Positions 10,441 to 19,646 of a DNA stretch of 64,000 nt are shown one piece after another. Made by a program: the position numbers and the translations under genes. How positions within the stretch are numbered: position 1 is the stretch's first letter; each line of letters starts with the position of its first letter. The notes under the pieces were generated by a model, which was given only the letters and a program-made list of their open reading frames with translations, was not told the origin of the DNA and made no database searches. Source of the DNA: Flexivirga alba (GTDB lineage Bacteria > Actinomycetota > Actinomycetes > Actinomycetales > Dermatophilaceae); assembly GCF_042661025.1 (NCBI RefSeq), contig NZ_JBHSWH010000001.1, forward strand, positions 4,661,930-4,725,929, given 5' to 3'.

Positions 10441-10897
10441 TGTGTTCTCCCACGAGATGAGCGCGCATCACGTACGCGTCGACGTTGCCCGGCTGGTAAT
10501 AGCCGCGGCGAGTCTGGATGTGCTCGAAACCTGCTCGTGCATAAAGGTTTCGGGCTCGCTCGTTGTCGGCACGAACCTCGAGCAACAGCGCCTCGGCACC
10601 GCTCTCGCGAGCCTGTGTCATCAGCCGGTAGAGCAGTGTGTGGCCGAGACCACGGCCCTGCTGGCCCGGTGCGACGGCGATGGTCATGACGTCTGCAGTG
10701 CTCCCGGCGCAGTCGATCCCGGCATACCCGACGATGCGGTCCACATCGGTCGCAACCGTGTACTGGCGACGCGGGCGCCCGGCCAGCTCGGACCACCAGG
10801 AGCGTGCCGACCAGGCGTCGTGCTCGAACAACTGCTCGTCGAGGGCGCTCAGCTGCTCGATGTCCGGCCACTCCATCTCGCGCAATGCCACTGTCAT
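10433..10897 (-). CDS. rimI: Ribosomal protein S18 alanine N-acetyltransferase RimI
   Basis: A 154-residue GNAT protein. The acetyl-CoA loop is VAPGQQGRGLGHTLL, followed by EVRADNERARNLYARAGFEHIQTRRGYY, as in RimI. It acetylates the N-terminal alanine of S18 in known cases. ATG 10897 overlaps the tsaB stop as ATGA, which fixes the start. A longer open frame upstream is only tsaB sequence read out of frame. Confidence 0.93.
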   Translation of the reverse strand: MTVALREMEWPDIEQLSALDEQLFEHDAWSARSWWSELAGRPRRQYTVATDVDRIVGYAGIDCAGSTADVMTIAVAPGQQGRGLGHTLLYRLMTQARESGAEALLLEVRADNERARNLYARAGFEHIQTRRGYYQPGNVDAYVMRAHLVGEHNV

Positions 10898-11567
10898 CGG
10901 GGCAGTACCGACTTCTGAGCCGTCGCCGGTTTCGCATCCGGCTGGCGCAGGTAGAGCGGCTGCACGGGCAGCAGCTCGCCCCCGACAGCCAGCTGCTGGA
11001 CGGTGTATGACGCAAGCCCACCCGCCGGCACGTCGAGCGGCTGCAACGCCGTCGGGAAGCACTCGGGGTAGAGCTGCGGACCGCGGCCGGCAGTGGGCAA
11101 GGCCCGGACCTCGTCCGGCAGATCGGCGGGGCGGCAGACCTGCGGCATACCCGAGACACGCTCGACGACCCCGCCGGTCATGAGGTACCGGGCCCAGTAG
11201 ACCTCTTGCGCCGGGCGTCGCTGGCGACCACGAACTCCGCCGGCGCTCCGCGAACGGCCGCGGCATACGCCAGCGCGTCCAAGCTGCAGACGCCATACAC
11301 CGGGAGATCGAGCGCCAGGCCGAGCGTCGTTGCCGTCGCCAGCCCGACGCGCAGACCGGTGAACGGACCCGGGCCGACGCCGACCGCGACGGCGGTGAGA
11401 TCGGCGGGCGACCGGCCGGCCCCGGCGACGACCGACGAGATCATCGGGGTCAGGGTCTCGGCGTGACGCCGCGAGTCGACCAGTGACTCCTCAGCGATCA
11501 CCTGCGCCCCGTCATGGAGGGCAACGGTCACGGCCGAAGTGGCGGTGTCGAGAGCGAGCAGTAGCAC
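10894..11567 (-). CDS. tsaB: TsaB (tRNA t6A biosynthesis), frameshifted in this sequence
   Basis: TsaB is an inactive TsaD paralogue that pairs with TsaD in t6A synthesis. The N-terminal half reads MLLLALDTATSAVTVAL and VAVGVGPGPFTGLRVG. At about 11207-11211 the frame breaks after DARRK. Restoring one G (AAGAGG to AAGGAGG) continues as EVYWARYLMTGGVVERV through to KSVLPR in the next frame. Because TsaB is normally essential and the lesion is one base, a sequencing error is more likely than a real mutation. The start is GTG 11567; the stop overlaps rimI. Confidence 0.88.
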
Positions 11568-11595
11568 CGGACAAGGGTACGGCGCGCCCCGGTCC

Positions 11596-12056
11596 CTACC
11601 GAATGACGTGCTGCACCAGGTCGTGGAAACGCCGACCGGTGGGCAACAAGGTCACGACGCGGGCGTCACCGTCGGGCTCGAGGACCAGCTCCAGGCGGGA
11701 CTCAGCCAGGTCGTCTGCCAGCCCGGACCCCCACTCGACGACGGTGACCGACCCGGCGATCTCGGCGTCGAGGTCCAGGTCGTCCAACTCGGCGGAGCCG
11801 CCGAGCCGGTAGGCGTCGACGTGCACGAGCGCCGGACCGTCGACGAGAGACGGATGGATCCGGGAGATGACGAACGTCGGTGAGGTGATCGGGCCGCGGA
11901 CGCCGAGCCCGGCACCGATTCCCTGGGTCAGGGTCGTCTTGCCCGCACCGAGGCCGCCGGTCAGCACGACCAGGTCGCCCGCCCGTAGGAGACTGCCGAG
12001 TCGTGCCCCCACTCCTGGGTGGCCTCCGCGTCTTCGAGTCGCACCTGCGCAGTCAC
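11596..12056 (-). CDS. tsaE: TsaE ATPase (tRNA t6A biosynthesis), frameshifted in this sequence
   Basis: A small P-loop ATPase that powers the TsaB-TsaD complex. Walker A is LTGGLGAGKTTLTQGIG, followed by SPTFVISR and VHVDAYRL. The expected N-terminus, starting GTG 12056 (VTAQVRLEDAEATQEW), is in a different frame. Adding one G to the G run at 12006-12010 joins it to GARLGSLLRAGDLVV. The start overlaps the hydrolase stop as GTGA. With the repair the protein is about 153 residues, normal for the family. Confidence 0.88.
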
Positions 12057-13111
12057 TTCGTGTCCTGCTCCTGCGCCGACCGCTCAGCACGCTCGAGGAA
12101 CGCCAGCAGCTGCGCGCTGACCACCTCGGGTGTCTCCAGCGGCAGCACGTGCCCCGCGCGCTTGACCACGACGAGCTCTGCTCCCGGCAGCGAGCGGGCG
12201 ATGCTTTCCCCATGCGCGATGGGCGTCATCCGGTCGCGGGTGCCGTGCATGATGAGCGTCTCGACCCCTTCGAAGGCCGAGAGCGCAGCCTTGCGATCGT
12301 GCTCCATCAGGGTCGGCAAGTAGGCGCCGATCACGTGCAGGCGAGTCCCGAAGATCATCTCGGCAAGATCCCGGATCACGTCCTTCGGCACGGGGCCGCC
12401 GAACGAATACCTATGCACCAGAGCGGATTCCACGTTCCGACCGAGCAGTCGGGCCGTGTTGAACGCATTCTGTTGCCGGTCGGCACGGGCGACGGCACCA
12501 GGCCCGAGCCGGTGCACGACGGCACCCAACTGCTTGCCCAGTCCGAAGTTCACCTCGGACAGGCCGCCGGCGCTGGTGCTGATCAGTGCGACGCCGACCA
12601 CCCGGTCGCGCACCAGCTCCGGGCGTTGCTCGGCCAGCGCCATGAGCGCCATACCGCCCATCGAGTGCCCGACCAGCGCCACCGGGCCGTCCGGTATCGC
12701 CTGCTCGACAACGCTCGCGAGGTCACGGCCCAACTGCGCGATCGTGTATGACGGATCGTCGCCTTCCCCCGACCGGCCGTGTCCACGAAGATCCACGCAC
12801 ACCACGCGATAACCGGCCTCGTGCATGTCGCGACGCTGTTGCGCCCAGACAGCCTGGCTGTGCGCATAGCCGTGCACGAGCAACACCGTCGTGGCTTTCG
12901 CGTCTGTGTTGTCCGAGTTGCCGGCCGGTTCGTCGATCTCGACATATAGCGGGACACCGTCGTCGGCGACGACCACCGATCCGCGCTGCTCGAGCTCGGG
13001 GTCATCGGCCGAGCGCAGTACCGCACGGTCCTTCCGGCGTGCCCGCAGCGCACGGTCGGTGCCCACACCGGCCGCGGTCGCCACGCCGGCTGCTGCCACA
13101 CCGATGCCCAA
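12053..13111 (-). CDS. Alpha/beta hydrolase
   Basis: A 352-residue alpha/beta hydrolase with an N-terminal hydrophobic stretch (residues 1-18). The oxyanion region is VLLVHGYAHSQAVW, the nucleophile elbow is GHSMGG, and a late Asp (GTRDRMTP) and His (RAGHVLPLE) complete the triad. A hydrolase of this kind sits between alr and tsaE in many actinobacteria; its substrate is unknown. The start is uncertain: TTG 13111 is the first usual codon after the alr stop, and the family often begins a few residues earlier (GLIGLGIG). Confidence 0.85.
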   Translation of the reverse strand: MGIGVAAAGVATAAGVGTDRALRARRKDRAVLRSADDPELEQRGSVVVADDGVPLYVEIDEPAGNSDNTDAKATTVLLVHGYAHSQAVWAQQRRDMHEAGYRVVCVDLRGHGRSGEGDDPSYTIAQLGRDLASVVEQAIPDGPVALVGHSMGGMALMALAEQRPELVRDRVVGVALISTSAGGLSEVNFGLGKQLGAVVHRLGPGAVARADRQQNAFNTARLLGRNVESALVHRYSFGGPVPKDVIRDLAEMIFGTRLHVIGAYLPTLMEHDRKAALSAFEGVETLIMHGTRDRMTPIAHGESIARSLPGAELVVVKRAGHVLPLETPEVVSAQLLAFLERAERSAQEQDTK

Positions 13112-13127
13112 CCCGATCAGTCCGCGC

Positions 13128-14291
13128 CTAGCGCTCGCGAGAGTCCAGGTAGATGCGCGGCAGCCGCGAGCTCATCCGCGCGACGATCTCGTAGCTGATG
13201 GTGTCGGTGGCCGCGGCCCAGTCCTGCGCCATCGGTTCGCCGTTCGCGCCGTTCCCGAAGAGCACGACCTCATCGCCGGCCTGCACCGGCAGGTCGCCGA
13301 CGTCGACGACGAACTGGTCCATGCAGACCCGACCCGCGACGGTGAACTGCCGGCCGCCCACCTGCACCGGACCCTTGGACGAGGCTGCGCGCGGCACACC
13401 GTCGGCATACCCGCACGGGACGTCGATGAGCGTCGTCTCCCGCGGCGTCACGTATGTGTGCCCGTAGCTCACGCCCTGACCGATCGGAACTCGTTTGGTG
13501 ACAGTCACATTCGCGGTGACGGTCATCGCGGGGACCAGCCCGAAGCGGGACGGCCCGCCGATGTCGGGGACCGGCGAGAGTCCATAGACAGCCAGCCCCG
13601 GACGAACCATGTCGAAGGCCGCCTGCGGTGTCGTCAGGGTCGCCGCCGAGTTGGACATGTGCCGCACCTCGAGGTCGAAACCGGCGCGCTCACAGTCGCG
13701 CACCGCGTCGGCGAACCGCACCTGCTGCGCTTGCACGGACGGGTGATGCGGAGCGTCGGCAAACGCGAAGTGGGTGAAAACGCCTGTCACCGCGATGGTT
13801 CCGTCCGCGACGTGTCGTCGGGCCGCGTCGACGAGCAGCGGCCAGTCCGGCCCGAACGCCCCGTTGCGGGCGAGCCCGGTGTCAACCTTGAGCTGGACCC
13901 GAGCGGTCTTGCCGGTCTCGCGTGCTGCGGCGGCGATTGCGTCGATCTCCCAGACCGCCGGCACACCGAGGTCGATGTCAGCCGTGATCGCCTGGGTGAA
14001 ATCCATTCCGGGCGCGTGCAACCAGCTCAGGACGGGGGCGGTGACGCCGGCGCCACGCAGCGCGAGTGCCTCCTGCAGTTGCGCGACCCCGAGCCAATGC
14101 GCGCCGCCGCGCAAGGCCGCCCGAGCGCTCGGGACGAGGCCGTGTCCGTAGGCGTCGCCCTTGACGACGGCCATCACCATCGCATCCCCGGCGTGCTGCT
14201 GCAGCACCCCGACGTTGTGGGCGATCGCGTCGAGGTCGACGATCACCCGCGCGGGCACGCCGCCAGGAAGGGCACTCGGCTGGTCATTCAC
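13128..14291 (-). CDS. alr: Alanine racemase
   Basis: A 387-residue PLP enzyme that interconverts L- and D-alanine for peptidoglycan. The PLP lysine is in AVVKGDAYGHG (Lys44; most family members have KADAYGHG). The second catalytic tyrosine lies in GVSYGHTYV, followed by PCGYADGVPR and RVCMDQFVVD. It begins at GTG 14291 behind AGGTG. It is transcribed between nnr and the hydrolase-tsaE group, the usual actinobacterial order. Confidence 0.97.
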   Translation of the reverse strand: MNDQPSALPGGVPARVIVDLDAIAHNVGVLQQHAGDAMVMAVVKGDAYGHGLVPSARAALRGGAHWLGVAQLQEALALRGAGVTAPVLSWLHAPGMDFTQAITADIDLGVPAVWEIDAIAAAARETGKTARVQLKVDTGLARNGAFGPDWPLLVDAARRHVADGTIAVTGVFTHFAFADAPHHPSVQAQQVRFADAVRDCERAGFDLEVRHMSNSAATLTTPQAAFDMVRPGLAVYGLSPVPDIGGPSRFGLVPAMTVTANVTVTKRVPIGQGVSYGHTYVTPRETTLIDVPCGYADGVPRAASSKGPVQVGGRQFTVAGRVCMDQFVVDVGDLPVQAGDEVVLFGNGANGEPMAQDWAAATDTISYEIVARMSSRLPRIYLDSRER

Positions 14292-14347
14292 AGGGGCAAG
14301 TGTGGCACCTGGCTACCTCTCGCCGTCGGACCGACCTCGGCGTCGCC

Positions 14348-15826
14348 TCAGCCGGGTAGGCGCAGCAGATGCGCGACCGTGCGGCCGAGCTCGTGCGCGA
14401 CATCCATCGCGCGCACCGGGCCACCGGGGTTGGCCCGCTCGCCAGCGACTCCGTGCACCAGTGCCCCGAGGGCGCCGGCATGAAGGGGGTCCAGCCCGGC
14501 AGCGAGCAACGCGCCGCACACACCGCCGAGGACGTCGCCACTGCCCGCCGTCGCGAGCCAGGTCGGCCCGTCGGCCTGCGTTACCACCGGCAACCCGCTG
14601 TCCGTGGGCGGCACCACGGCGGTGACTGCACCCTTGACGAGAACGGTGCACTGCAGCAGGTCTGCCACCTGTCGTGCGACGACCGTCGGTGCACGCTGCA
14701 CGTCGTCCGTGGTCAGCTCACCATCTTCACCTCGTACGCCGAGCCGGCCTGCCAGCCGCAGCAACTCGCCAAGGTGCGGCGTCAGCAGGGTCGGCGCGGT
14801 TCGCGGCTGCTCGAGCAGGTCCAAGCCACCGGCATCGAGGAGGATCGGCAGGTCCGAGGCGAGCGCCTCACGCGCGGCCGACAGCTGCTCCTGGGAGGAG
14901 TCGTCGAGGTCCATGCCGGACCCGATCAGCCAGGCCTGGACCCGCCCGGTGCCGAAGACTGCCTCCGGGACCGCCTGGCGCAGTAAGTTGCTCGGCGCTT
15001 CTGGCCCGACATACCGGACCATACCCACACCGGCCGTGACCGCCGCGGTGACCGACATCAGCGCGGCGCCGGTGTAGTGCTCACCGCCGGTGATCACTCC
15101 GAGCACACCGCGGGAGTATTTGTCGTCCCCCGGAGCTGGCACTGGCCAGGCGCCAGCCACGTCGGCGTGCGAAAACCGTTGCAGCGCAGCTGTTCCCGGT
15201 TCTGGAACGCCGATGTCCAGCACGGTGAGCAGGCCGATCGCCTGCTCGGTCGCAGGCATGAGATGCACCGGTTTGGCCAGACTGAAGGTCACCGTCTCGT
15301 CCGCGAAGATCGCATCGCTGCGAACCTCGCCCGCCGGGTCGAGACCGGACGGCAGGTCCACCGCGAGCACCAGCGCATCGTCGGCGATCAGGTCGGGCAG
15401 GTCGCGCAGATGCTCCGGCAGGCCGGGCCGCCCACCGATGCCGAGGATCCCGTCGATCACCAGGTCCGCGCCAGCGAGCGCTTCGCGCACCTCGACCGGC
15501 ACTGCACCGGAGCGCCATTCAAAGATCGCCATTCCGCCCTCACGGGCTGCGGCCAAAGCTTGTTCGTGCGTTCGCGAGCCGACCAGGACCGCGGCCACGT
15601 CGATGCCGTCCGCGGCCAATTGTGCTGCGGCATACAGGGAGTCGCCGCCGTTGTCGCCACCACCGACGAGCACGACCACCCGGTCGGTGCCCTCCTCGGA
15701 CAACCGCGCGGCGGCGACCTGCGCCAGCCCGGTTGCGGCACGTTGCATCAGCTCACCGTCGGGCAGCGTTGCCCGGATGGCATCCTCGGCGGCACGGACC
15801 GCCGGCACGTCATACGCACGAATCAT
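14348..15826 (-). CDS. nnr: Bifunctional NAD(P)H-hydrate repair enzyme
   Basis: A 492-residue fusion. The YjeF_N epimerase domain (about residues 1-210) contains VVLVGGGDNGGDSLYAAAQL and VDLPSGLDPAGEV. The ADP/ATP-dependent NAD(P)H-hydrate dehydratase domain (about 225-492) contains LLTPHLGELLRL and the catalytic GSGDVLGGVCGALLA. Together they convert both epimers of damaged NAD(P)H hydrate back to NAD(P)H. It starts 11 bp after acpS. Confidence 0.95.
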   Translation of the reverse strand: MIRAYDVPAVRAAEDAIRATLPDGELMQRAATGLAQVAAARLSEEGTDRVVVLVGGGDNGGDSLYAAAQLAADGIDVAAVLVGSRTHEQALAAAREGGMAIFEWRSGAVPVEVREALAGADLVIDGILGIGGRPGLPEHLRDLPDLIADDALVLAVDLPSGLDPAGEVRSDAIFADETVTFSLAKPVHLMPATEQAIGLLTVLDIGVPEPGTAALQRFSHADVAGAWPVPAPGDDKYSRGVLGVITGGEHYTGAALMSVTAAVTAGVGMVRYVGPEAPSNLLRQAVPEAVFGTGRVQAWLIGSGMDLDDSSQEQLSAAREALASDLPILLDAGGLDLLEQPRTAPTLLTPHLGELLRLAGRLGVRGEDGELTTDDVQRAPTVVARQVADLLQCTVLVKGAVTAVVPPTDSGLPVVTQADGPTWLATAGSGDVLGGVCGALLAAGLDPLHAGALGALVHGVAGERANPGGPVRAMDVAHELGRTVAHLLRLPG

Positions 15827-15837
15827 GTTGTTGAACC

Positions 15838-16188
15838 TCAGCTTTCGGCAACGACCACCGCGGATGCGATGCCCGCATCGTGCGAGATCGACAGATGCAA
15901 CGAGCGTATGCCGAGCTGGTTCGCGCGGGCCTCAACCGAGCCGCGCAACTCCATGGACGGCTTGCCCACGTCGTCCTTGACGACGATCGCGTCGACCCAG
16001 TGCAGTCCGACGGGTGCACCGAGCGCCTTGGCCAGTGCCTCCTTCGCGGCGAAGCGCCCAGCCAAGGAGTTCGGCGGCAGGTCGCGCTCCTGCTCGGCGA
16101 AGAGTCGTTCCAGGAGCCGCGGTGTCGCGTCGAGCTTGGCAATGAACCGCTCCACGTCGACCACGTCGATGCCGACTCCGACGATCAT
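15838..16188 (-). CDS. acpS: Holo-[acyl-carrier-protein] synthase
   Basis: A 116-residue phosphopantetheinyl transferase that activates acyl carrier protein using CoA. The two family motifs are present: GVGIDVVDVERF near the N-terminus (Mg-binding Asp) and RFAAKEALAKALG in the middle. ATG 16188 lies 2 bp after the glmS stop, so it is translated with glmS. A longer open frame upstream runs antisense or out of frame through glmS and is not used. Confidence 0.96.
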   Translation of the reverse strand: MIVGVGIDVVDVERFIAKLDATPRLLERLFAEQERDLPPNSLAGRFAAKEALAKALGAPVGLHWVDAIVVKDDVGKPSMELRGSVEARANQLGIRSLHLSISHDAGIASAVVVAES

Positions 16189-16190
16189 GA

Positions 16191-18044
16191 CTATTCGACC
16201 GTCACGGACTTGGCCAGGTTGCGCGGCTGGTCGACATCCAGGCCCTTGGCGTTGGCCAGCTCCATCGCGAAGACCTGCAACGGCACCGCCGTCAGCAGGG
16301 GCTGCAGCATCGGCGACGTGCGGGGCACCCGGATCACCTCGTCGGCGAACGGCTCGACGGCCGTGTCGCCGTCCTGCGCGATGACGATGGTGCGTGCGCC
16401 GCGAGCACGGATCTCCTGGATGTTGGAGACGACCTTGCCGTGCAGGCCGTGCGGGGTGTCCGGGCCGGGCACGACGATGAAAACCGGCTGACCGGGCTCG
16501 ATCAGCGCGATCGGGCCATGCTTCAGCTCGCCGGCCGCGAAGCCCTCGGCGTGGATGTAGGCGAGCTCCTTCAGCTTCAACGCACCCTCGAGCGCGATCG
16601 GGAAGCCGACATGGCGGCCGAGGAACAGCACCGACCGGGTGTCGGCCATGAAGTGCGCGATCTCGCGGACCCGGTCCAGCCGGTCGAGCACCTCGGTGAT
16701 GCGGTCCGGCATCTCCTGCAACTCGCCGAGCACGACGCGTGCGTCGTCGGCATACGACTCCCCGCGCAGCTGCGCGAGATAGAGCCCGAGCAGGTAGCAC
16801 GCGGTGATCTGCGCCAGGAAGCCCTTGGTCGACGCGACCGCCACCTCAGGACCGGCGTGGGTGTAGAGCACGGCGTCGGACTCGCGCGGGATGGTCGCGC
16901 CGTGCGTGTTGCAGATCGACACGGTGAGCGCGCCGAGATCGCGAGCGTGCTTGACGGCCATCAGCGTGTCCATCGTCTCGCCGGACTGGCTGATCGACAC
17001 GACCAAGGTGCGTTCGTCGGCGATCGGGTCGCAGTAACGGAATTCGTGCGCCAGCGCGACCTCGACGGGGATCCGGGTCCAGCGTTCGATCGCATATTTC
17101 GCGACCATGCCCGCGTATGCCGCGGTGCCGCACGCGACGAAGGTGATCCGGTCGACGTTTCGCAACTGCGCCTCGGAGATGCGCAACTCGTCGAGCACCA
17201 GCTCGCCGGACTCGCCGGTGCGACCGAGCAGCGTGTCGGCGACGGCCTGCGGCTGCTCCTGGATCTCCTTGGCCATGAACCACTCGTAGCCGCCCTTCTC
17301 AGCGGCCTCGGCGTCCCAGTCGACATGGAAGGTCTTGCCCCGCGCCGCCTCGCCGTCGAATCCGATGACGTCGACGCGCTCCGGGGTGATCGTGACGATC
17401 TGGTCCTGCTCCAGCTCCATCGCCTCGCGGGTGTAGCCGATGAACGCGGCAACGTCCGAGCCGAGGAAATTCTCGCCATCGCCGAGACCGACCACGAGCG
17501 GGCTGTTGCGCCGTGCTCCCACGACAACACCCGGCTGGTCGGCATGTATGGCGAGCAGCGTGAACGCGCCCTCCAACCGGGCCACGACAGCACGCATCGC
17601 GGCGGTCAGGTCGCCGTCATACGCCCTGGCCAGCAGATGCGCGACGACCTCCGTGTCGGTCTCGGAGGCGAAGTCGACACCCGCTCCCAAGAGCTCGGTC
17701 CGCAGCGGGTGGAAGTTTTCGATGATGCCGTTGTGGATCAGCGCCAGCTTGCCGTCCGGCCCGCCCAGGTGCGGGTGTGCGTTGGCGTCGGTCGGTCCGC
17801 CGTGCGTCGCCCAGCGGGTGTGTCCGATCGCGGTGCGCGAGGTAGCGAGCGGGTGCTGACCGATGTCGCTGATCAGGTTGGCGAGTTTGCCCGCGCGCTT
17901 GCGCGACTCGACGCCGTCATCCGCGAGCAGTGCGATCCCGGCCGAGTCGTAACCGCGGTATTCGAGCCGAGCCAGGCCCTCCATCACTACGTCCTGGGCA
18001 CGAGCACTCATCTGGGGGCCGACATACCCGACGATTCCACACAT
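16191..18044 (-). CDS. glmS: Glutamine-fructose-6-phosphate aminotransferase
   Basis: A 617-residue enzyme making glucosamine 6-phosphate for the cell wall. The N-terminal nucleophile Cys2 is in MCGIVGYVG, and the glutaminase domain continues with TRWATHGGPTDANAHPH. The two SIS domains follow, with SQSGETMDTL and HVGFPIALEGALKLKELAYIHAEGF. It ends LAKSVTVE, the usual C-terminus. It is transcribed divergently from coaA. No glmS ribozyme was seen upstream. Confidence 0.98.
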   Translation of the reverse strand: MCGIVGYVGPQMSARAQDVVMEGLARLEYRGYDSAGIALLADDGVESRKRAGKLANLISDIGQHPLATSRTAIGHTRWATHGGPTDANAHPHLGGPDGKLALIHNGIIENFHPLRTELLGAGVDFASETDTEVVAHLLARAYDGDLTAAMRAVVARLEGAFTLLAIHADQPGVVVGARRNSPLVVGLGDGENFLGSDVAAFIGYTREAMELEQDQIVTITPERVDVIGFDGEAARGKTFHVDWDAEAAEKGGYEWFMAKEIQEQPQAVADTLLGRTGESGELVLDELRISEAQLRNVDRITFVACGTAAYAGMVAKYAIERWTRIPVEVALAHEFRYCDPIADERTLVVSISQSGETMDTLMAVKHARDLGALTVSICNTHGATIPRESDAVLYTHAGPEVAVASTKGFLAQITACYLLGLYLAQLRGESYADDARVVLGELQEMPDRITEVLDRLDRVREIAHFMADTRSVLFLGRHVGFPIALEGALKLKELAYIHAEGFAAGELKHGPIALIEPGQPVFIVVPGPDTPHGLHGKVVSNIQEIRARGARTIVIAQDGDTAVEPFADEVIRVPRTSPMLQPLLTAVPLQVFAMELANAKGLDVDQPRNLAKSVTVE

Positions 18045-18149
18045 GAGGGCAATTGAACCTGATCAACCGGGCACCGGGTGAATCCGCCCCGCGCTTCCAC
18101 CCGGAAAGGGCACGGGACCGCGGGTGCGAGCGGCGGCTGGTCGTGGACA

Positions 18150-19112
18150 ATGGCCAGCGTGTCTCGCAGCCGCATGCCTGTCCCGTCGCCATACCTCGAG
18201 TTCGATCGAGCGGCCTGGATCGGCCTGCGCGACTCCCATCCGATGAGCCTGACCGGCGAGGACGTCCGGCGGCTTCGCAGCACCGGGGACCGTCTCGACC
18301 TGCCGGAGGTGGAGGACATCTACCTGCCGCTCTCCCGATTGCTCAACATCTTCGTCGCCGCGACCGGTCGGCTGCACCGGGTCACCACCGACTTCCTCGG
18401 CGAGCGCCCGGCCCGCACGCCGTTCGTGATCGGCATCGCCGGATCGGTTGCGGTCGGCAAGTCGACCACTGCCCGCATCCTGCGGGAGCTGCTCGCCCGC
18501 TGGCCCGGCGCGCCGCGTGTCGACCTGGTCACCACCGACGGCTTCCTCTTCCCGAATGCCGAGCTCGAGCGTCGAAACTTGTTGCAACGCAAGGGTTTCC
18601 CCGAGTCCTACGACCGGCGCAAGCTGATCCGATTCCTCACCGAGGTCAAGTCCGGTGCACCGCACGTGACAGCGCCCGTCTATTCGCACTTGAGCTACGA
18701 CATCGTGCCGGGCGAGCAGATCACCCTCCAGCAGCCCGACGTGCTCATCGTCGAAGGCCTCAACGTGCTGCAGCCCTCGGCGCCGACGACCGACCAGCGC
18801 GGCACGCTGGCGGTGTCGGACTTCTTCGACTTCTCGGTCTACGTCGATGCTCGCGAGGACCACATCAAGCAGTGGTATGTCGAGCGCTTCCTGCGCTGGC
18901 GGCAGACGGCATTCGCCGACCCGAACTCCTACTTCCACCGGTATGCCGCGCTGACCGACGCAGAGGCAGTCGAGCGGGCCGGGCAGATCTGGGAGACGAC
19001 CAATGGTCCGAACCTGGAGCGGAACGTCGCGCCGACCCGCAGTCGCGCGACGCTGGTGCTGCGCAAGGACGCGAGCCACAACGTGACCCGGATTCGCCTC
19101 CGCAAGATCTGA
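18150..19112 (+). CDS. coaA: Type I pantothenate kinase
   Basis: Phosphorylates pantothenate in the first step of CoA synthesis. The P-loop is GIAGSVAVGKSTTAR, followed by LVTTDGFLFPNAELERR, FPESYDRR, YSHLSYDIV and DFFDFSVYVDA. The family usually begins close to PSPYLEFDRAAW, so ATG 18150 (MASVSRSRMPV) or ATG 18174 (MPVPSPYLEF) is the real start rather than the longest frame from 18078. The likely length is 312-320 residues. Confidence 0.94.
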   Translation: MASVSRSRMPVPSPYLEFDRAAWIGLRDSHPMSLTGEDVRRLRSTGDRLDLPEVEDIYLPLSRLLNIFVAATGRLHRVTTDFLGERPARTPFVIGIAGSVAVGKSTTARILRELLARWPGAPRVDLVTTDGFLFPNAELERRNLLQRKGFPESYDRRKLIRFLTEVKSGAPHVTAPVYSHLSYDIVPGEQITLQQPDVLIVEGLNVLQPSAPTTDQRGTLAVSDFFDFSVYVDAREDHIKQWYVERFLRWRQTAFADPNSYFHRYAALTDAEAVERAGQIWETTNGPNLERNVAPTRSRATLVLRKDASHNVTRIRLRKI

Positions 19113-19140
19113 ACCAGCCCACGCGGGCTCTCGCGAGGCG

Positions 19141-19536
19141 TCAGCGGGTCTCGGACGGGTCCGAGAACTCCTCGTCATCCGCCTCGTCGTCGAACATGTG
19201 CTCCACGTCGTCAACAGACATGGTGTCCGCATCGTCCTCGTCGTACTCATCGCCCGCGAACGCCTGCTCCGCGCGGCGGGTACGCACCCACAGCAGCAGC
19301 CAGACACCGGCGAACACCGCGGCCACGACAAGGGCCAGCAGGACACCACCGAAGAGTTGATAGAGCAAGTGGGAGACGCCGTTCGCCGGCACCGACCCCT
19401 TCTTCTCGTTGTCGAAGGTCGGTGCCTGGCTGTCACCCCATTTCGCTCCGAGCGCACCGCCGACGGCGATCAGCAACACCGCGACGACCCAATAGGTCGC
19501 CACGAACCAGCGCTTGTGCAGGAGCATGGTGCTCAA
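19141..19536 (-). CDS. Small membrane protein with acidic tail
   Basis: A 131-residue protein I do not recognise. Two membrane helices are visible at about residues 11-31 (FVATYWVVAVLLIAVGGALG) and 62-84 (FGGVLLALVVAAVFAGVWLLLW). They are followed by a basic RTRR and a strongly acidic tail (DEYDEDDADTMSVDDVEH). Both ends are predicted cytoplasmic. No function can be assigned from the sequence. Confidence 0.7.
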   Translation of the reverse strand: MSTMLLHKRWFVATYWVVAVLLIAVGGALGAKWGDSQAPTFDNEKKGSVPANGVSHLLYQLFGGVLLALVVAAVFAGVWLLLWVRTRRAEQAFAGDEYDEDDADTMSVDDVEHMFDDEADDEEFSDPSETR

Positions 19537-19561
19537 AGTAGCCCGTCGTTCGGAAAGCGTT

Positions 19562-19581
19562 GCCGACAGTGGCCTGTCGGC
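19562..19581. terminator. Hairpin downstream of transglycosylase gene
   Basis: GCCGACAG-TGGC-CTGTCGGC, a perfect 8-bp stem in the gap between the transglycosylase stop and the preceding start of the small membrane protein's gene. No T-run follows. It could end the transglycosylase transcript or sit in the promoter region. Confidence 0.4.
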
Positions 19582-19646
19582 GTTTCGCAGACCATACCGG
19601 CCAGCGGCCCGGACGGCAGTCGGCTTCGGCGTTCAGTACCGGCCGT

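Noticed and set aside
16440..18056. 538-residue open frame opposite glmS
   Set aside because: Composition-driven antisense shadow; glmS is certain on the other strand.
16191..18149. glmS ribozyme upstream of glmS
   Set aside because: No matching core in the 105-bp gap to coaA, and the element is known from Firmicutes rather than actinobacteria.
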